Source: Oceanisphaera sp. IT1-181
Lineage (GTDB): Bacteria; Pseudomonadota; Gammaproteobacteria; Enterobacterales; Aeromonadaceae
Length of the DNA stretch: 64,000 nucleotides
Direction: 5' to 3'
NCBI RefSeq assembly: GCF_033807535.1
Contig: NZ_CP136856.1
Coordinates: 2,041,001-2,105,000, forward strand
Shown here: positions 15,801-25,052 of the stretch, one piece after another
Layout of the letters: each line of letters opens with the position of its first letter
How positions within the stretch are numbered: position 1 is the stretch's first letter
Position numbers and translations under genes: made by a program
The notes under the pieces: generated by a model
What the model was told of the DNA's origin: nothing
What the model saw: the letters and a program-made list of their open reading frames with translations, nothing else
Database searches by the model: none

Positions 15801-15820
15801 TGCCCTAGCCTCGCTATTGT

Positions 15821-16249
15821 TCATGACCCTAGGCCAAACAAGGTAACGGTCGCCATGCCAGCGGCAATAAAAACCACAGTCGCTATCACAGAGCGAATTG
15901 AAAAACGCCCCATGCCACAAATGCCATGGCCACTGGTACAGCCATTGCCTAAGCGTGTGCCAATGCCGACTAACAGCCCAGCGGCGGCCAACTTAAGCAC
16001 TGAAAAGCCTGCCAATTCCGGCACGGCGATAGCATCACTGGCGAACAACAGCGCCGGCACCAAGAGTAGCCCTACCAAAAACGCTAAGCGCCAGCTTTTA
16101 TCGGCGTGATTGCTCTTATTACCTAAGCTCGCAATAATGCCGCTGATGCCGGCAATTTTTCCCGCACCCAGTAACAGCAGTAAGGCTCCTGCCCCAATAA
16201 AGGCACCGCCCAGTAAAGCTGACCAAGGTGTAAAGTTGATGATTGTCAT
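15821..16249 (-). CDS. YeeE/YedE-family membrane protein, first half
   Basis: 142 residues, four hydrophobic segments. The motif GNGCTSGHGICGMGRFS carries the conserved Cys residues that relay sulfur compounds in YeeE-type transporters. First gene of a two-gene operon. The start at 16249 gives MTIINFTPWSALLGGAFIG, typical of the family. Both halves are often found near sulfide or persulfide metabolism genes; none is adjacent here, so the substrate is inferred. Confidence 0.85.
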   Translation of the reverse strand: MTIINFTPWSALLGGAFIGAGALLLLLGAGKIAGISGIIASLGNKSNHADKSWRLAFLVGLLLVPALLFASDAIAVPELAGFSVLKLAAAGLLVGIGTRLGNGCTSGHGICGMGRFSIRSVIATVVFIAAGMATVTLFGLGS

Positions 16250-16310
16250 AGCGCCACCTCATTAAATTAGAGTTGCCTAATAATACTAGCCACCTCTACA
16301 TTAGCAACAC

Positions 16311-16352
16311 CTTATTTAACTCATTAATTTAACTCATTAATTTAACTTATAA
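16311..16352. repeat. Short tandem repeat upstream of the GGDEF-EAL gene
   Basis: Three consecutive 13-bp AT-rich units of the form TTAATTTAACTCA lie between the divergent YeeE operon and the GGDEF-EAL gene. They could be an operator or a DNA bending site; no regulator is identified. Nothing else is visible in 16250-16540. Confidence 0.7.
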
Positions 16353-16540
16353 AAGGTAAGGCTATGATTTAAACAACTGAGTTATTTACACTTATTGCTC
16401 TCACATCATGGCCAACCTCGGTCTCATTATTTACAATGGCGATGCTCGATCACTTATATCGCCGCAAATTTTGCCATTTTTATCAAACTGCTCTCATAAT
16501 CCTGCAGTGGCCGCGCCTATTCACAAGGAATATCAATAGT

Positions 16541-19513
16541 ATGCAGTTACCTGCATTGTATCGCCCTTTGCATCAGCTCTGCTTTTTCCGTTTAGATGCG
16601 CAGTTTTACCTGACGCCATTAACGGCGTTGCCCAGCGACGAATTACGCCTGCCTGATACTAAACAGTCACTGTTAAGCCAGTTGCCTGATGATGATAGAC
16701 GCCAACTTGAGCAAGTGTGCGCGAATGGTGCTGCCACCAGTTTAGCGCTCACCATTAAGGGCCGCCGCTGGATTTGCCACTTGGCCCCGGTGGAGAATAA
16801 TCATTGGCTGCTGAGTGCCGATATGTCGGCGCACCAGCAATGCGACCAACTGGGCGTTACCGAGTGGCAGCTCGCCCAGCAATGGCGATTAGGGCAGAGC
16901 CAACACGGCGACGATCACCACGCCTTAATTAGCATGCCCCAGTTGGTTGATACCCTGCTGAGCGAGCAACATGCGGATCGGGTAATCTTATGGCGCCACT
17001 ATCAGGATGACGAAGTGCTGCGCCCGCTCTATAGCCAAGGCATGGCCTTTAATTTGCAGCCCGTGAAAGCCGAGCGCCATTATTTACGGACCTTGCAACA
17101 AAGAGGCGCTTTAAGCTACAGCCACTGCGCCGAACAACCCCTGCTGAGTGCTTTTAATTATTTGGCCACCGACGGCATTGTGCATCGCCTCGATGTGCCG
17201 CTACTGCTGGATAAAAAATTAATCGGCGTACTAAGCCTAGAATATGCCCGCCCGCGCGCAGCGGTCACCTCCTCTGATATGCAGTTTGTGGCCACCCTCG
17301 CCGCTCAATTGGCCCAGCTGATTAGCCAACCGGTGACGTCTGAGCCATTGAGCAGCCTAGAGCTGCAATTGGCAGCGCTGACGCCAATCTTGTTACGCCA
17401 CACTGGGCAAGACTTTTTTAATCAATTAATGCTGCAATTAACCCGCCTGTTTCAGGTAGATATGGCGCTGGTGGGCTTAATCTCGCCCTCCCAAGAAAAA
17501 GTGCGAGTGGTGTCTTGTGCCATTAATGGTGAGCTGCAACCGCCTTTTAGCTTTAGGCTGGCCAACACGCCCTGCGAAGTGAGCATTGGCCAAAGCCAAC
17601 AGATTAATGTCTATCACCAAGATGTGGCGGCCATTTTCCCCGACGCTGATTTATTGCAACAGCACAATATTCAGGCCTATGTGGGACTGTCGGTCAGGGA
17701 TCATGAAGGTAACACCATCGGTAATTTAGCCTTATTGTTTAAACAGCCCTTACCTGCATCCAGCCAGCTGCAATCGGTGTTAGAGCAGTTGGAATATCGA
17801 GTGTGCGCAGAGCTATTACGCCGGCGCGACCAAGAATCGTTAATGGTGGCGGCGGTGGCCTTTGATGCACAACAAGGTCAGTTTATTACCGACAGTCAGC
17901 TGCATGTGCAGCGCGCCAATCAGGCTTTTTTACAGCTCAGTGGCTATTTTTGTGAAAAATTACTGGGCCGCTCGGCCTTAAGCTTGCGTACCGATACCCC
18001 TTTTCACGCCAGTGTAGACACCATCACCCACAGCTTAGAGCAGCACCAAAGCTGGCAAGGCGAGCAACAACTCAAGCGGGCCGACGGTCAAACGGTACCC
18101 GTGATGCTGCGTATGTCACAGGTGAAAGATAAGCTAGGCGTTATCCATTATGTGTGTGGCGTAGAAGATTTATCCCAGCAAAAATCGGCCCAGCAACGCA
18201 TCGAGACCATGGCCTATTTCGATAAGCTCACCGGCTTGCACAATCGTCATTATATGGTCGACCACATTAGCCACACCATTGCCCAAGCCGAGAGTGAAGC
18301 CAGCCGTGGTGCCTTGTTACTGCTGGATTTAGATGGCTTTAAAAGCATTAATGACTCGCTGGGCTATCGCATTGGTGACAGCTTATTAATGCAGGTGGCC
18401 GAGCGTTTACGGCAATTTAGCGCGCAAATTGACGGTGCCAGCTTAGCGCGCATTGGCAGTGATGAGTTTGTACTGCTTTGCCCAAATTTAGGCCATGGCT
18501 ATACCCAAGCTAAAACCCGCGCCGAGCAATTGGCACACAGTTTAGGTGAGCAGTTTTTATTGCCGTTTCAATTTGAAAGCCTACGTTTGCATGTGAGTGC
18601 CAGCGTGGGCATCAGCTTATTCCCAGTGGCGGAATTAGGTTTAGAGGAATATTTGCGCCAAGCGGACACCGCCAACCACATTGCCAAGCAAGTGGCACCG
18701 GGCAGCCATGTGTTTTTTAGCCAAGAAATGGCCGATGAAATTCAAGAGCGGCTCACCATCGCCAATGCGCTGCAGCAAGCGCTGCACAACAATGAGCTGG
18801 AGCTGTATTTTCAGCCACAACAACGGGTGGCAGACAATCAGTTGACTGGCGTAGAAGCGTTATTACGCTGGCTACCCGAGGGCAAAGCGCCCATACCGCC
18901 GGGTATCTTTATCCCTATCGCCGAAGAAACCTCACTCATTTGCGATATTGGCAGCTGGGTATTGCAGCAAGCCTGCGTGCGCTTTAATGCCTGGCTAGCA
19001 TTGCCCAATCGGCCAGAACGGATGTCGGTCAATATCAGCGCCCGACATTTTCACGCCCCAGATTTTATTTCCCAGCTGTCATTATTAATGCACCAATACC
19101 CCAGCTGCCGACAGCGCTTAACGCTGGAAGTAACTGAGGGTGTATTTTTAGAAAACTTGCACGATAGTCGCAGTCGCATGGCGCACATTAAGGCGTTAGG
19201 TCTGAATATTTCGATTGATGACTTTGGTACCGGTTATTCCTCCTTCGCATATTTACGAGAATTACCGGTGGATGAGATCAAGTTAGACCGCGCTTTTATT
19301 CAATACGTGGCCGAGCGCCCCCAAGACAAAGCCATTATTAGCTGCTTACTGGAGTTAGCCCGCACCCTAAACATGGAAGTGGTCGCCGAAGGCGTAGAAA
19401 CCCCCGCCCAACTGGCCACCTTGAACGAGCTAAACTGCGGCATTTGCCAAGGCTACTTACGCGCAAGGCCCATGTGCGAGGATGATTTAATTGCCTGGTT
19501 GAAGCAGTTGTAA
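16541..19513 (+). CDS. GAF/PAS/GGDEF/EAL cyclic-di-GMP phosphodiesterase-like protein
   Basis: 990 residues from the ATG at 16541, which has AAGGAAT upstream; an in-frame ATG 105 bp earlier is possible. Two GAF-like regions occupy about 140-440, then a PAS-like domain about 445-560. A GGDEF domain follows with LARIGSDEFVLLC, the signature reading GSDEF instead of GGDEF, so cyclase activity is doubtful. The EAL domain is intact: GVEALLRW, EVTEGVFLEN, SIDDFGTGYSSFAYL, KLDRAFI and VAEGVET. The likely net activity is hydrolysis of c-di-GMP. There is no signal peptide or clear membrane segment, so it probably senses a cytoplasmic ligand. Confidence 0.92.
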   Translation: MQLPALYRPLHQLCFFRLDAQFYLTPLTALPSDELRLPDTKQSLLSQLPDDDRRQLEQVCANGAATSLALTIKGRRWICHLAPVENNHWLLSADMSAHQQCDQLGVTEWQLAQQWRLGQSQHGDDHHALISMPQLVDTLLSEQHADRVILWRHYQDDEVLRPLYSQGMAFNLQPVKAERHYLRTLQQRGALSYSHCAEQPLLSAFNYLATDGIVHRLDVPLLLDKKLIGVLSLEYARPRAAVTSSDMQFVATLAAQLAQLISQPVTSEPLSSLELQLAALTPILLRHTGQDFFNQLMLQLTRLFQVDMALVGLISPSQEKVRVVSCAINGELQPPFSFRLANTPCEVSIGQSQQINVYHQDVAAIFPDADLLQQHNIQAYVGLSVRDHEGNTIGNLALLFKQPLPASSQLQSVLEQLEYRVCAELLRRRDQESLMVAAVAFDAQQGQFITDSQLHVQRANQAFLQLSGYFCEKLLGRSALSLRTDTPFHASVDTITHSLEQHQSWQGEQQLKRADGQTVPVMLRMSQVKDKLGVIHYVCGVEDLSQQKSAQQRIETMAYFDKLTGLHNRHYMVDHISHTIAQAESEASRGALLLLDLDGFKSINDSLGYRIGDSLLMQVAERLRQFSAQIDGASLARIGSDEFVLLCPNLGHGYTQAKTRAEQLAHSLGEQFLLPFQFESLRLHVSASVGISLFPVAELGLEEYLRQADTANHIAKQVAPGSHVFFSQEMADEIQERLTIANALQQALHNNELELYFQPQQRVADNQLTGVEALLRWLPEGKAPIPPGIFIPIAEETSLICDIGSWVLQQACVRFNAWLALPNRPERMSVNISARHFHAPDFISQLSLLMHQYPSCRQRLTLEVTEGVFLENLHDSRSRMAHIKALGLNISIDDFGTGYSSFAYLRELPVDEIKLDRAFIQYVAERPQDKAIISCLLELARTLNMEVVAEGVETPAQLATLNELNCGICQGYLRARPMCEDDLIAWLKQL

Positions 19514-19667
19514 GCTGCCAGTATGGCTTTAGTTCATCACAATATTTTGGTGAGCTAAAGCAAGCGGAGCCTTTGGCTGATCCATTGATACTAGGTAATG
19601 GAGCAGCCTCAGTTTTTTATTAAGTAAGTTTGATCTACTTAATTAAGGTTGGAGCTTTAATGGATGC

Positions 19668-19772
19668 GGTTAACGCCGCATTAAGCGGACTAAAACTGTG
19701 GGTTATACTGTGTAGTGAAGCGAAACGTAACCCACTGTTTTAGTTCCGTTTAAATGCCTTGTTATACGTTTT
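19668..19772 (-). other. attC-like recombination site 1
   Basis: About 105 bp immediately after the AvcD-like gene. On the minus strand it starts CGTATAACAAGGC and ends GCGGCGTTAAC. Between these are long complementary arms: ACTAAAACAGTGGGTTA and TAACCCACAGTTTTAGT around a 20-base loop. Bounding GTTAAC/GTATAAC core sites and an imperfect hairpin are what integron integrases recognise as a folded attC. No integrase gene is in the window. Confidence 0.72.
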
Positions 19773-21525
19773 GTTGCAATTCTTGAACTCTTTCTTTAGC
19801 TTTTTGCTCTCTTTCTATATATGAATAAGGCAGTAATGCTGTGCGTAGTTGAGATGTATTAGGGCTCCAAGCTACCGTGCTACCATCTTTTAATTTTCTT
19901 TTTAGTTCATATCCCGAGCCTAGGGACATAGAAAAAACATTTAAGAAATTTCTAGCTCCCACACCAACGAAAGGTTCGAATATTATTTTTTCTTTGGTAG
20001 TTCCAAAACCCATGGTAACGGACTCCCTATGGAAGTCTAAAGCCTTACTTTTTGGGTACGGCTCTACAAACACAACTCTTTCGATCCCAGCAGCTATAAT
20101 ATGTTTTGCACAGTTATGGCAAGGAAATGTCGTCGCATAAAGGGTCGCCTCTTTAGTTGAAATACTTTCTCGACTACATGACATTAATGTTTCCATTTCT
20201 GCATGTACTACTCGGCCATACTCTGTAATATCCTTAATTTTACTACCCTTAACAATACTCGTTACTTTATCTTTCAAAACTCCAATTTTGGTAACATTAT
20301 CCGCATCTGATATATCAAGAGCATCAATGGCTATTATTAACGATTCTATTAAATCTGTAGATATTTTTTCTTTTTCTTTCGCATTAGAATCTTCGGCTCT
20401 TTTATAATCTCGTCCATCACTAGTATCAGAGACTTCCCCCGTTACAGGATCTACAACAGGCCAGTATAACCCACCACCAAATTTGGGGATATCATTCGCA
20501 CCAGTAGAAAGAATGGTATTGTCTCGAGCTATTACAGCCCCCACTTGTCTAGATAAGTCGGCGGAACGTAAAGAAGAAGTAAATGCCATATACGTTGCAA
20601 ATTCGTCAAAAGTTGGCGTAATAAAGGGATCACCAAAAATCAAACTAAGAAACCTATAACAAGAATTTCTAAGTCCATCATATGAGCCTTCGTATTTAAC
20701 AAAATAATCAGCTAAATGAAATGCATCACGCGTATGTTGACCATGCCCATCTTTCTCACCTTCATCTCTTTGAATCAACTCATTCACTTGCTCAATCATC
20801 ATGCCTTTATCTTTTATAAGATATTCACTTCTTCTTTGTGAACTTTCATACAAGGAAATTTGGTAAAACCCTTCAGAATAAATTTGGCGCAATCTTTTTA
20901 TTTCAGCATCATGCTTTAAAGAGTTTATAATATAAGCAACCCTTCCAGTTTTTCCATCAACTTTCCTTTTCGCCCTAACTTCTGAGATTACTCGAGCCAC
21001 ATCTAAAGCAACAAAACTATTATCTTTACTGCTATTCCTTAATTGATTTCCCGCATCCATGAATGATTTAATTCGTTCGAATTCATTTTCAGATGATAAT
21101 TCAGACTCTTTATGCTTTTTGATTATTTCTGATGAAACCCCAATAATCTCTACATCATATTTAAACCGGTCATTTAAATATCCCTTCAAAATATCAGTTA
21201 ATTGACCAAGCCTACTTCCTATTGCTCCAACCAACCCAACAACAACTTCTGAATCTGGATATATGTCGCCTAAAAAGTTTTCCTGCTTTGAGTTCAATTC
21301 GGTATCTATTGAATTGTGAATGTAAATATTGAATATTGTTTTTAATAGAGACGCAATCTCTTTTTCACATTTTGTTTCAATAGTTCCTGTTGTTTCATTC
21401 CACGTTATGTATTCATTATCACTGAAAGTAATTTTATGAACATCACCTTTTTTTTCTTCAAAAACGCTAGTTTTTAAAGGAGCTAATTTTTCTGTTAGTC
21501 CTTCGATTGTTCCATGAAACTTCAT
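19762..21525 (-). CDS. avcD: AvcD/DcdV-like antiviral deoxycytidylate deaminase
   Basis: 587 residues. N-terminal P-loop kinase-like domain with a degenerate Walker segment GLVGAIGSRLG (97-107); C-terminal deoxycytidylate deaminase domain with zinc ligands in HAE (441-443) and PCHNC (468-472). This architecture is that of AvcD/DcdV from Vibrio cholerae, which depletes dCTP and dCMP during phage infection and is held inactive by the AvcI/DifV RNA. The gene is low in G+C and A-rich compared with neighbours, lies between two attC-like sites and has AAGGA before its ATG. It is a mobile integron cassette by context. The upstream gap is only 146 bp, mostly attC, so where an inhibitory RNA would lie is unclear. 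Confidence 0.85.
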   Translation of the reverse strand: MKFHGTIEGLTEKLAPLKTSVFEEKKGDVHKITFSDNEYITWNETTGTIETKCEKEIASLLKTIFNIYIHNSIDTELNSKQENFLGDIYPDSEVVVGLVGAIGSRLGQLTDILKGYLNDRFKYDVEIIGVSSEIIKKHKESELSSENEFERIKSFMDAGNQLRNSSKDNSFVALDVARVISEVRAKRKVDGKTGRVAYIINSLKHDAEIKRLRQIYSEGFYQISLYESSQRRSEYLIKDKGMMIEQVNELIQRDEGEKDGHGQHTRDAFHLADYFVKYEGSYDGLRNSCYRFLSLIFGDPFITPTFDEFATYMAFTSSLRSADLSRQVGAVIARDNTILSTGANDIPKFGGGLYWPVVDPVTGEVSDTSDGRDYKRAEDSNAKEKEKISTDLIESLIIAIDALDISDADNVTKIGVLKDKVTSIVKGSKIKDITEYGRVVHAEMETLMSCSRESISTKEATLYATTFPCHNCAKHIIAAGIERVVFVEPYPKSKALDFHRESVTMGFGTTKEKIIFEPFVGVGARNFLNVFSMSLGSGYELKRKLKDGSTVAWSPNTSQLRTALLPYSYIEREQKAKERVQELQQNV

Positions 21526-21569
21526 TATTATTTTTTCCTTATGGACTACATGTATGGGGAAATTAGTGA

Positions 21570-21679
21570 AACGTATAACGCCGCGTTAACCGGCGAAGTA
21601 ATGTTGGCGACTGTTTTGCGTGTTTTTGCAAAACGGGTGACGTTATTACGGAGTCCGAGTTGAATGCCTTGTTAAGTTT
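21570..21679 (-). other. attC-like recombination site 2
   Basis: Follows the HEPN-like gene. On the minus strand it runs from CTTAACAAGGCATTCAACTC to GGCGTTATACG, with paired arms CGTAATAACGTCACCCGTTTT.. and ..AAAACAGTCGCCAACATTAC in the middle. It has the same overall layout as site 1 (AAGGC near one core, GCGGCGTTA near the other) but a different interior, as unrelated cassettes do. Confidence 0.72.
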
Positions 21680-22292
21680 CACTGGCAATTGTTTTAAGAA
21701 AGTTAGTGACATCCTTCAAACAAGGAAAATCATCACGATTACGCCCCCACCAACTACCTTCAACTCTATAAAGAAGGTGAAGATAAAAATGATATTTTTC
21801 ATAAAACTCAGTCAGATTTAATTCAGATATCCGTTCAAAGGATGCATGTCCAGATATTTTATTTCTATATATTCTAAAATCTTCTGCGAAACTCGGAGGG
21901 ACAGGTAATAAACTTTCATAATGAGAAATATCATTTTCCCAGTTTGGTGCAATGCCTAGACGAATATTATCAATGGTTTTACTAATAACTCTATTCGTGT
22001 CGCTCATTACTAATGCATCAAGATATTCGGTGCGATCACGCCCTTTTTTGTTTGTAATGCTGGTGTTATGTGCCTCTCGCGCATGGCAGGCCATGAGAAA
22101 TTCGTACAAATGAAGAATGAAATAAGAGTATGAATTATAAGCACGATAAGATATTTCGTTATTTTGTCCACTTAATATCAAACGTTCTCCAATCATACGA
22201 AACTGCTCAAACGCATCATAACATTTGTAATATTCGTGAATAATTGCTCTGCATTGATCTGAATCCTTTTCCGATCCTGGCTCGATTCTCAC
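21672..22292 (-). CDS. HEPN-like hypothetical protein (integron cassette)
   Basis: 206 residues, mostly helical, no signal peptide. I do not recognise a named family. The segment YRNKISGH (142-149) fits the RNxxxxH catalytic motif of HEPN ribonucleases (R143, N144, H149), and HEPN proteins are common in toxin and phage-defence systems. The gene is low in G+C, unlike the core genes around it, and is followed directly by an attC-like site, so it is a cassette. A nuclease role is inferred from one motif only. Confidence 0.6.
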   Translation of the reverse strand: MRIEPGSEKDSDQCRAIIHEYYKCYDAFEQFRMIGERLILSGQNNEISYRAYNSYSYFILHLYEFLMACHAREAHNTSITNKKGRDRTEYLDALVMSDTNRVISKTIDNIRLGIAPNWENDISHYESLLPVPPSFAEDFRIYRNKISGHASFERISELNLTEFYEKYHFYLHLLYRVEGSWWGRNRDDFPCLKDVTNFLKTIASET

Positions 22293-22952
22293 GCTTCCTC
22301 CTTAAAACTTAAAACTTAACATTTTTAATACTGCGCATGCGCGTTTACACTCATGCTCATATTGATCCTTAGCTATGATCGGTATCAACAAATACAACAA
22401 CTATAAGCATCTGATTATTAAACTATTTAAAAACTATACGAGCACATGTAAGCATCTGCTTGCAGCAAAACAGGCACTTGGGGCGAAAAATAAAATAGGC
22501 GCTCCGCACCATAATTTTCATTTTCAACCTCTTCACTCATATGCAGTATGGTTTTTCAAATGAGGCCATTTTGGACGGAATGAGGATGAAGTTCAATTGA
22601 ATGTTGCCGATAAAAATAACCATGTACACAGTTATTATTAACAGCCGCGCTGCGTAGTTGTCTTTGGATGACCTACAGACAACTCGGTGCTTAAGGAGAG
22701 GCAACAGAGATCAGCTTGCTGCCGTGTCGCGGGAGGTGACGCTGTTGCCTCTAAGCTGAGTGACGAATTAGTAACAGTGAAAGGAAAAATGCGAGATCCT
22801 GACTTTCTTCAGGAAGACGGCTTAAAACATAGTGGCACACCTTATGCGGTACGCCATAAGTTAAACCCAAACAAAGGATCGCCTCTGGAATTACAGCGTA
22901 CGACGTAAAGCGTACGGCCGTGTATTCAGTAACTGCCCTACCCTTCGCCCAT
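22293..22952. other. Structured noncoding region at the end of the cassette cluster
   Basis: No gene I would support. 22656-22684 has AGTTGTC/GACAACT arms; 22696-22752 has a perfect 10-bp pair GAGGCAACAG/CTGTTGCCTC around a 36-base interior, with AGCTT/AAGCT outside pairing. 22792-22822 is a copy of the CGAGATCCTGAC palindrome. The run 22293-22640 is AT-rich with nothing evident. The boundary between the cassettes and core DNA lies here. A small reading frame at 22687-22908 runs through the hairpins and repeat and is probably chance. Confidence 0.5.
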
Positions 22953-22976
22953 AAAAAAACCGGCCAGTTGGCCGGT
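22953..22976 (-). terminator. Terminator of tkt
   Basis: On the minus strand ACCGGCCAACTGGCCGGT is followed by TTTTTTTA. It lies about 75 bp after the tkt stop. Confidence 0.85.
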
Positions 22977-23051
22977 TCTTATTAACAATACGCTGAGCGT
23001 ATTAAATTAGCTTCTTTGCATTCTTACTTAGTAGCTCTTAGCCAGCAGCTC

Positions 23052-25052
23052 TTAGCCAACAAGAAGTGCATTCGCTTTTTCGACAACATTTTCAACGGTA
23101 AAGCCGAACAGCTTGAACAGTTCACCCGCTGGTGCAGACTCACCGAAGGTGTGCATGCCGATGATGTCGCCGTTTAGGCCTACATACTTAAACCAGTAAT
23201 CGGCGATGCCTGCTTCTACGGCCAAACGCTTAGATACGGCTGCTGGCAATACGCTTTCTTTATATTCAGCAGACTGAGCATCAAACACGTCAGTACACGG
23301 CAGTGAAACTACGCGTACTTGCTTGCCTTGGGCAGTCAGTTGTTCATAACCCGCTACGGCCAGTTCAACTTCTGAACCGGTGGCGATGATGATCAGCTCA
23401 GGCGTGCCTGAACAGTCTTTCAGCACATAACCGCCTTTAGCGACGTCTGCCAATTGCTGCTCGTTGCGCTCAATTTGGCCTAAGTTCTGACGAGAGAAAA
23501 TCAAAGACGTAGGACCATCTTTACGCTCAATGGCGGACTTCCACGCGACGGCAGATTCTACCTGATCGCAAGGGCGCCACGTGCTCATGTTTGGCGTTAA
23601 GCGCAATGAGGCAATTTGCTCAACCGGCTGGTGGGTTGGGCCGTCTTCACCCAGACCGATAGAGTCGTGGGTGTAAACGAAAATGGCGCGTTGCTTCATC
23701 AGTGCGGCCATACGCAGGGCGTTACGCGCATATTCCACAAACATCAAGAAAGTGCCGCCGTACGGGATAAAGCCGCCGTGCAAGGCCACGCCGTTCATGA
23801 TGGCGCTCATGCCAAACTCACGTACACCGTAGTGCAGGTAGTTACCGCTGAAATCTTTCGCGCTGATCGCTTGAGACGATTTGTGTATGGTCAGGTTAGA
23901 AGGTGCTAAGTCGGCACTGCCACCCAACAGCTCAGGTAAAATGGCACCAAACGCATCCAGTGAGTTTTGTGACGCTTTACGAGTAGCGATGGTCGCGGGG
24001 TTAGCTTGCAGATTTTTAATAAAGTCGCTACTTGTTTGTGCCCAATCTGCAGGTAATTCGCCAGATACACGACGGCTAAATTCAGCGGATAATTCAGGGT
24101 GTGCAGCTTGGTAAGCAGCAAACTCTTTATTCCACTGAGCTTCTGCAGCGGCACCTTTTTCTTTGGCATCCCACTCGGCATAAATATCGGAAGGGATTTC
24201 AAAAGGAGCATGTTCCCAACCTAACTGCGCACGGGTAGCGGCAATTTCTGCATCACCTAAAGGTGCACCATGACAGTCGGCAGTGCCGGCTTTGTTTGGT
24301 GAGCCAAAACCAATCACGGTTTTGCAGCAGATGAGCGTTGGGCGGGTAGTGTCGGCGCGAGCGGCATCGATGGCAGCAGTGAGTGCTGCGCTGTCGTGGC
24401 CGTCAACGCCGGCGATAACCTGCCAGCCGTAAGCTTCAAAGCGCTTAGGGGTATCGTCACTAAACCAGCCGTCTAGCTCGCCATCGATAGAGATGCCGTT
24501 GTCATCCCAAAAGGCAATCAGCTTGCCAAGACCTAAGGTGCCGGCTAATGAACAGGCTTCGTGAGAGATACCTTCCATTAAGCAACCATCACCCAAGAAG
24601 GTGTAGGTGTGGTGATCGACCACATCATGACCGGGACGGTTAAACTGCGCGGCCAGTGATTTTTCAGCAATCGCCATGCCTACGGCATTGGTGATGCCTT
24701 GGCCTAATGGGCCTGTGGTGGTTTCTATACCCGGCGCATAACCGTATTCCGGATGGCCTGGTGTTTTAGAATGCAGTTGGCGGAACTGTTTCAGATCCTC
24801 GATAGATAACTCATAGCCCGTCAGGTGCAGCAAGGAGTACAACAACATGGAGCCGTGACCGTTGGACAAGATAAAGCGGTCCCGATCGGCCCAGTCTGGG
24901 TTACTGGGGTTGTGCTTAAGGTAATGGCGCCACAACACCTCAGCAATATCAGCCATGCCCATAGGGGCTCCGGGGTGGCCGGAATTGGCTTTCTGTACCG
25001 CATCCATACTGAGTGCGCGCACGGCATTGGCCAGCACTTGACGAGAAGGCAT
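23052..25052 (-). CDS. tkt: Transketolase
   Basis: 666 residues. Thiamine-diphosphate enzyme of the pentose phosphate pathway that moves two-carbon units between sugar phosphates. Visible features: KANSGHPGAPMGMADIAEVLW at the N-terminus, the ThDP/Mg motif GDGCLMEGISHEA and following N residue region, GHDSAALTAAI, and the HDSIGLGEDGPTHQPVEQ segment of the second domain. I start at 25052, where AGGAG is 6 bp upstream; the ATG at 25058 has no space for a ribosome-binding site. Monocistronic, divergent from metK. Confidence 0.96.
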   Translation of the reverse strand: MPSRQVLANAVRALSMDAVQKANSGHPGAPMGMADIAEVLWRHYLKHNPSNPDWADRDRFILSNGHGSMLLYSLLHLTGYELSIEDLKQFRQLHSKTPGHPEYGYAPGIETTTGPLGQGITNAVGMAIAEKSLAAQFNRPGHDVVDHHTYTFLGDGCLMEGISHEACSLAGTLGLGKLIAFWDDNGISIDGELDGWFSDDTPKRFEAYGWQVIAGVDGHDSAALTAAIDAARADTTRPTLICCKTVIGFGSPNKAGTADCHGAPLGDAEIAATRAQLGWEHAPFEIPSDIYAEWDAKEKGAAAEAQWNKEFAAYQAAHPELSAEFSRRVSGELPADWAQTSSDFIKNLQANPATIATRKASQNSLDAFGAILPELLGGSADLAPSNLTIHKSSQAISAKDFSGNYLHYGVREFGMSAIMNGVALHGGFIPYGGTFLMFVEYARNALRMAALMKQRAIFVYTHDSIGLGEDGPTHQPVEQIASLRLTPNMSTWRPCDQVESAVAWKSAIERKDGPTSLIFSRQNLGQIERNEQQLADVAKGGYVLKDCSGTPELIIIATGSEVELAVAGYEQLTAQGKQVRVVSLPCTDVFDAQSAEYKESVLPAAVSKRLAVEAGIADYWFKYVGLNGDIIGMHTFGESAPAGELFKLFGFTVENVVEKANALLVG

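Noticed and set aside
22375..22563. 62-codon plus-strand reading frame near the cassettes
   Set aside because: AT-rich, no ribosome-binding site and no recognisable motif; probably chance.
22640..22700. Third attC site or an attI site
   Set aside because: Inverted arms are present, but the GTTRRRY/RYYYAAC ends are not convincing.
22687..22908. 73-codon plus-strand reading frame
   Set aside because: It crosses two perfect hairpins and a copy of a dispersed palindrome, has no ribosome-binding site and shows no known family.
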